Source: Thermoplasmatota archaeon
GTDB taxonomy: Archaea; Thermoplasmatota; E2; DHVEG-1
Assembly: GCA_018824925.1 (NCBI GenBank)
Contig: JAHJFH010000124.1
Location: 1 to 6,094, forward strand
DNA: 6,094 nt
Direction of reading: 5' to 3'
Shown: in pieces, positions 4,792 through 6,094 of the stretch
Layout: every line of letters begins with the position of its first letter
Numbering within the stretch: the first letter of the stretch is position 1
Notes under the pieces: generated by a model
What the model saw: the letters and a program-made list of their open reading frames with translations, nothing else
Told to the model about the DNA's origin: nothing
Databases searched by the model: none
Position numbers and translations under genes: made by a program

Positions 4792-5289
4792 ATGAGTATT
4801 GCTGGTCGTTGTGATGAAAACAGGTGTTGGTGTCGATCATTCTTAGTTTTTGGGATAGTCTTAGTATTAAGTGGGATGTGGTGTTCGTCGGTATGGGCGC
4901 ATCCGCCATCGAGTATTGAGGTGAGTTATGAGGTGACGTCAGGGTTATTGGTTATTAATGTGGCGCATAATTCTAATGATATTACGATTCATAATATTGC
5001 GCGATTGAGTATTCTTCGTAATGGTAATGAGATTCCTGAGGGTGAGATTCGGTTGAATTCTTGGGGGGAGGATAGTGAGGGGTTGATTGCTACCTATAAT
5101 CTTTCGGTGACGCAGGGTGATGATATCGTAGTGGTTGCTGAATGTAGTGAATATGGTCTTTTGTCGGGGAAGATAGTGGTAGATATGACAAATGGGGGAA
5201 ATGGTTCGAATACGTCTACACCGGGTTTTGAACTGGTTGTGGTTGTTGGTGCATTGTTGTTTGTGTGGGTTGTGAAACGTCGGTTATAG
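4792..5289 (+). CDS. Exported, PGF-CTERM-like anchored protein resembling superoxide reductase/desulfoferrodoxin iron domain
   Basis: A 165-aa surface protein. It has a signal peptide (core about 17-30, likely cleaved after VWA at 34-36), one beta-rich domain (37-131), a short G/N/S/T linker, and a C-terminal TPGF (143-146) plus hydrophobic stretch and KRR. This tail is like the PGF-CTERM signal handled by archaeosortase. The domain follows the order of the superoxide reductase iron site: H37 in HPPS at the mature N-terminus, H59 in VAHN, H67 in TIHNIARLSIL (compare HYIEWIEL) and C118 in ECSEYGLLSG (compare CNLHGLW). The last family histidine is replaced by Y121. Homology is my inference from motif order, and activity is uncertain with one ligand missing. 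GAGGAGAG at 4776-4783 supports the ATG start. Codons favour G and T endings, unlike the genes to the left. Confidence 0.8.
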   Translation: MSIAGRCDENRCWCRSFLVFGIVLVLSGMWCSSVWAHPPSSIEVSYEVTSGLLVINVAHNSNDITIHNIARLSILRNGNEIPEGEIRLNSWGEDSEGLIATYNLSVTQGDDIVVVAECSEYGLLSGKIVVDMTNGGNGSNTSTPGFELVVVVGALLFVWVVKRRL

Positions 5290-5340
5290 GGTATATGCCA
5301 TTATTAAGAAGAAAAGTGCTTTGTTGTAGTAAAGAATACG

Positions 5341-5358
5341 TTTTTTTCTCGATTTTTT
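5341..5358 (+). terminator. Double poly-T terminator after the exported protein gene
   Basis: T7 (5341-5347) and T6 (5353-5358) lie about 50-70 bases after stop 5289. They sit just before the next gene's promoter, as expected for U-tract termination. No stable hairpin is evident. Confidence 0.4.
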
Positions 5359-5359
5359 A

Positions 5360-5374
5360 GAAAATTATATATAA
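5360..5374 (+). promoter_or_regulatory. Strong BRE/TATA promoter of the DUF5654-like gene
   Basis: GAAAATTATATATAA combines a purine-rich BRE and a near-ideal TATA box. Initiation is expected near 5393-5397, giving a leader of about 30 bases. It is the best-looking promoter in the window. Confidence 0.65.
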
Positions 5375-5412
5375 GATTAAAATTTATACCGCTGGGTTAG
5401 TACAATTAGGAA

Positions 5413-5420
5413 GGAGGTGA
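5413..5420 (+). promoter_or_regulatory. Near-perfect Shine-Dalgarno GGAGGTGA
   Basis: GGAGGTGA is a full-length complement of the 16S rRNA 3' end. It lies at ideal distance (six bases from GGAGG) before ATG 5424, so it selects that start over the in-frame ATG at 5433. Together with the strong promoter it suggests high expression. Confidence 0.8.
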
Positions 5421-5423
5421 AAA

Positions 5424-5669
5424 ATGGTAACCATGAAAGAAATAAAGAGTACCGTAGCAGTAGCAATAGCTGCGGCATTTGGTTTCATCATAGCTCTAAT
5501 TTGGAAAGATATTATAGTAGGACTCGTTAACATGACTGGAATAAATATCACTGCTCCAACTGATGCTACTGGTGCAGTTGTGGCAATAGTTACAGCTCTA
5601 GTATTAACAATTATTTGTGTTCTGGGGATAATATATATCTCAAAATGGGGCGGCGTTGCAAAGAAATAA
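5424..5669 (+). CDS. DUF5654-like two-helix membrane protein
   Basis: An 81-aa membrane protein with two hydrophobic segments. The first is at about 9-35, with a conserved-looking AAFGFIIALIWKDII. The second is at about 48-73 (VVAIVTALVLTIICVLGIIY). A short loop with sequon NIT separates them, and the C-terminus is basic. Length and pattern fit DUF5654, a small archaeal membrane family with no known function. The gene is a self-contained unit with a strong BRE/TATA, an ideal Shine-Dalgarno and two hairpins downstream, the second followed by long U-tracts. Its A-ending codons (gta, gca, ata) differ from both neighbours, as might be expected of a highly expressed gene. Function is unknown; abundance is inferred from the signals. 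Confidence 0.85.
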   Translation: MVTMKEIKSTVAVAIAAAFGFIIALIWKDIIVGLVNMTGINITAPTDATGAVVAIVTALVLTIICVLGIIYISKWGGVAKK

Positions 5670-5676
5670 GCAACGC
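5653..5676 (+). repeat. Hairpin spanning the stop codon of the DUF5654-like gene
   Basis: GCGTTGC (5653-5659) pairs perfectly with GCAACGC (5670-5676), and the ten-base loop contains the TAA stop. It may protect the mRNA 3' end or slow ribosomes. It is not followed directly by a U-tract, so the next hairpin is the likelier terminator. Confidence 0.55.
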
Positions 5677-5690
5677 GGTTCTGATAGATC

Positions 5691-5740
5691 AGGACAAAAG
5701 GTATGGTTTGATTTGTCCTTTTTTTTCTTTTTATTTTTTT
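5691..5740 (+). terminator. Hairpin plus U-tract terminator
   Basis: AGGACAAA (5691-5698) pairs with TTTGTCCT (5712-5719) around a 13-base loop, followed at once by T8, then T5 and T7-9 runs broken by single C and A. This has the form of a bacterial-type intrinsic terminator and would also work as an archaeal U-tract terminator. It closes the DUF5654-like unit. Confidence 0.75.
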
Positions 5741-5750
5741 TTCAGCGGTA

Positions 5751-5762
5751 TGTTTTTATAAG
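5751..5762 (+). promoter_or_regulatory. TATA-like promoter of the DUF427 gene
   Basis: TGTTTTTATAAG is a reasonable archaeal TATA box. A start near 5780 would leave about 20 bases before TTG 5802, just enough to include GGTGGT at 5793-5798. Confidence 0.45.
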
Positions 5763-5801
5763 TATTCTCTTTTTTTATCAGAAATTGATTATGGTGGTCC
5801 T

Positions 5802-6086
5802 TTGGTAAAAGCGATGTGGCATGATGCGGTAATAGCGGAAAGTGATACTACTATTGAGGTTGAGGGAAACCTGTATTTTCCCCCTGATGCGGTTCATAAG
5901 GAGTATTTGAGGGAGAGTTCTACACATAGTGTGTGTCCGTGGAAGGGACGGGCGAGTTATTATGATGTGGTGGTGGCTGGTGAGGTGAATAAGGATGCAG
6001 CGTGGTATTATCCTGAGCCGAAGGATATGGCGAAAAAAATTAAGGGATATGTTGCGTTTTGGAAGGGTGTTCGGATTGGTGAGTAA
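5802..6086 (+). CDS. DUF427 domain protein, complete
   Basis: A 94-aa cytosolic protein that is one complete DUF427 domain. Landmarks in order are MVKAMWHDAVIAES, then VEGNLYFPPDAV (about 20-31), HSVCPWKGRASYYDV (about 42-56) with the near-invariant CPWKG, KDAAWYYPEP (64-73), and a final AFWKGVRIG. The family is small and widespread in bacteria and archaea; its biochemical role is not established. The start is TTG 5802, since family members begin with a K-A-x-W motif as here. ATG 5814 would cut that motif, and there is no upstream in-frame ATG. GGTGGT lies just before the TTG, echoing the GGTGG-TTG start of the aminotransferase gene. G/T-ending codons match the 4.8-5.3 kb gene. Confidence 0.9.
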   Translation: MVKAMWHDAVIAESDTTIEVEGNLYFPPDAVHKEYLRESSTHSVCPWKGRASYYDVVVAGEVNKDAAWYYPEPKDMAKKIKGYVAFWKGVRIGE

Positions 6087-6094
6087 CTCCTGGG

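Noticed and set aside
5791..5808. Six-codon mini-ORF (MVVLW stop) overlapping the DUF427 start as a leader peptide
   Set aside because: No Shine-Dalgarno precedes it and no regulatory codons stand out; a short chance ORF is more likely.
1..6094. tRNA, rRNA, CRISPR array, insertion sequence or riboswitch
   Set aside because: No cloverleaf, regularly spaced direct repeats, transposase motifs or recognised riboswitch core was seen on either strand by eye.

Overview
The window looks archaeal. Several genes follow BRE/TATA-type promoter elements rather than -35/-10 boxes. The proteins resemble archaeal families: a DUF2683-like ribbon-helix-helix protein, an HTH_34-type winged-helix regulator, a DUF5654-like protein, and a surface protein ending in a PGF-CTERM-like tail. 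Exported proteins carry many N-glycosylation sequons. A euryarchaeal lineage (Thermoplasmatota or a methanogen relative) is plausible, but the sequence does not fix it. All family names come from motif recognition by eye, not from searches.

Layout. (1) 1-360 is AT-rich. It holds the start of a leftward antitoxin-like gene, cut by the window edge, with an inverted repeat in its promoter. Next to it is a short leftward coding-looking stretch that may be a winged-helix remnant. (2) 357-2359 is a divergent locus. A CPBP/Abi-type membrane protease gene runs left. A tight three-gene operon runs right: a six-helix membrane protein, a winged-helix regulator and a 60-aa two-helix membrane protein. The two TATA boxes flank a perfect inverted repeat at 1152-1168, which would be an economical operator for the operon's own regulator. 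(3) 2412-4369 has two leftward genes: a class I PLP aminotransferase with a TTG start, and a membrane-anchored, sequon-rich protein with a molybdopterin-oxidoreductase-like fold but no cysteine. (4) 4461-5289 has a small membrane protein whose best reading needs a frame change at an A7 run, then an exported, C-terminally anchored protein resembling the superoxide reductase/desulfoferrodoxin iron domain. (5) 5424-6086 has a DUF5654-like membrane protein with very strong expression signals and hairpin terminators, then a complete DUF427 protein with a TTG start.

How the genes may work together. The divergent locus reads as a self-regulated envelope module: a regulator, two membrane proteins and an intramembrane protease behind one shared operator. 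The 4.5-5.3 kb pair may be a surface redox unit, with a His-x13-His membrane helix that could bind heme beside a secreted iron-domain-like protein. The remaining genes look like independent units with their own promoters. Codon style changes near 4.4 kb: genes to the left favour C- and A-ending codons, while the 4.5-5.3 kb genes and the DUF427 gene favour G- and T-ending ones.
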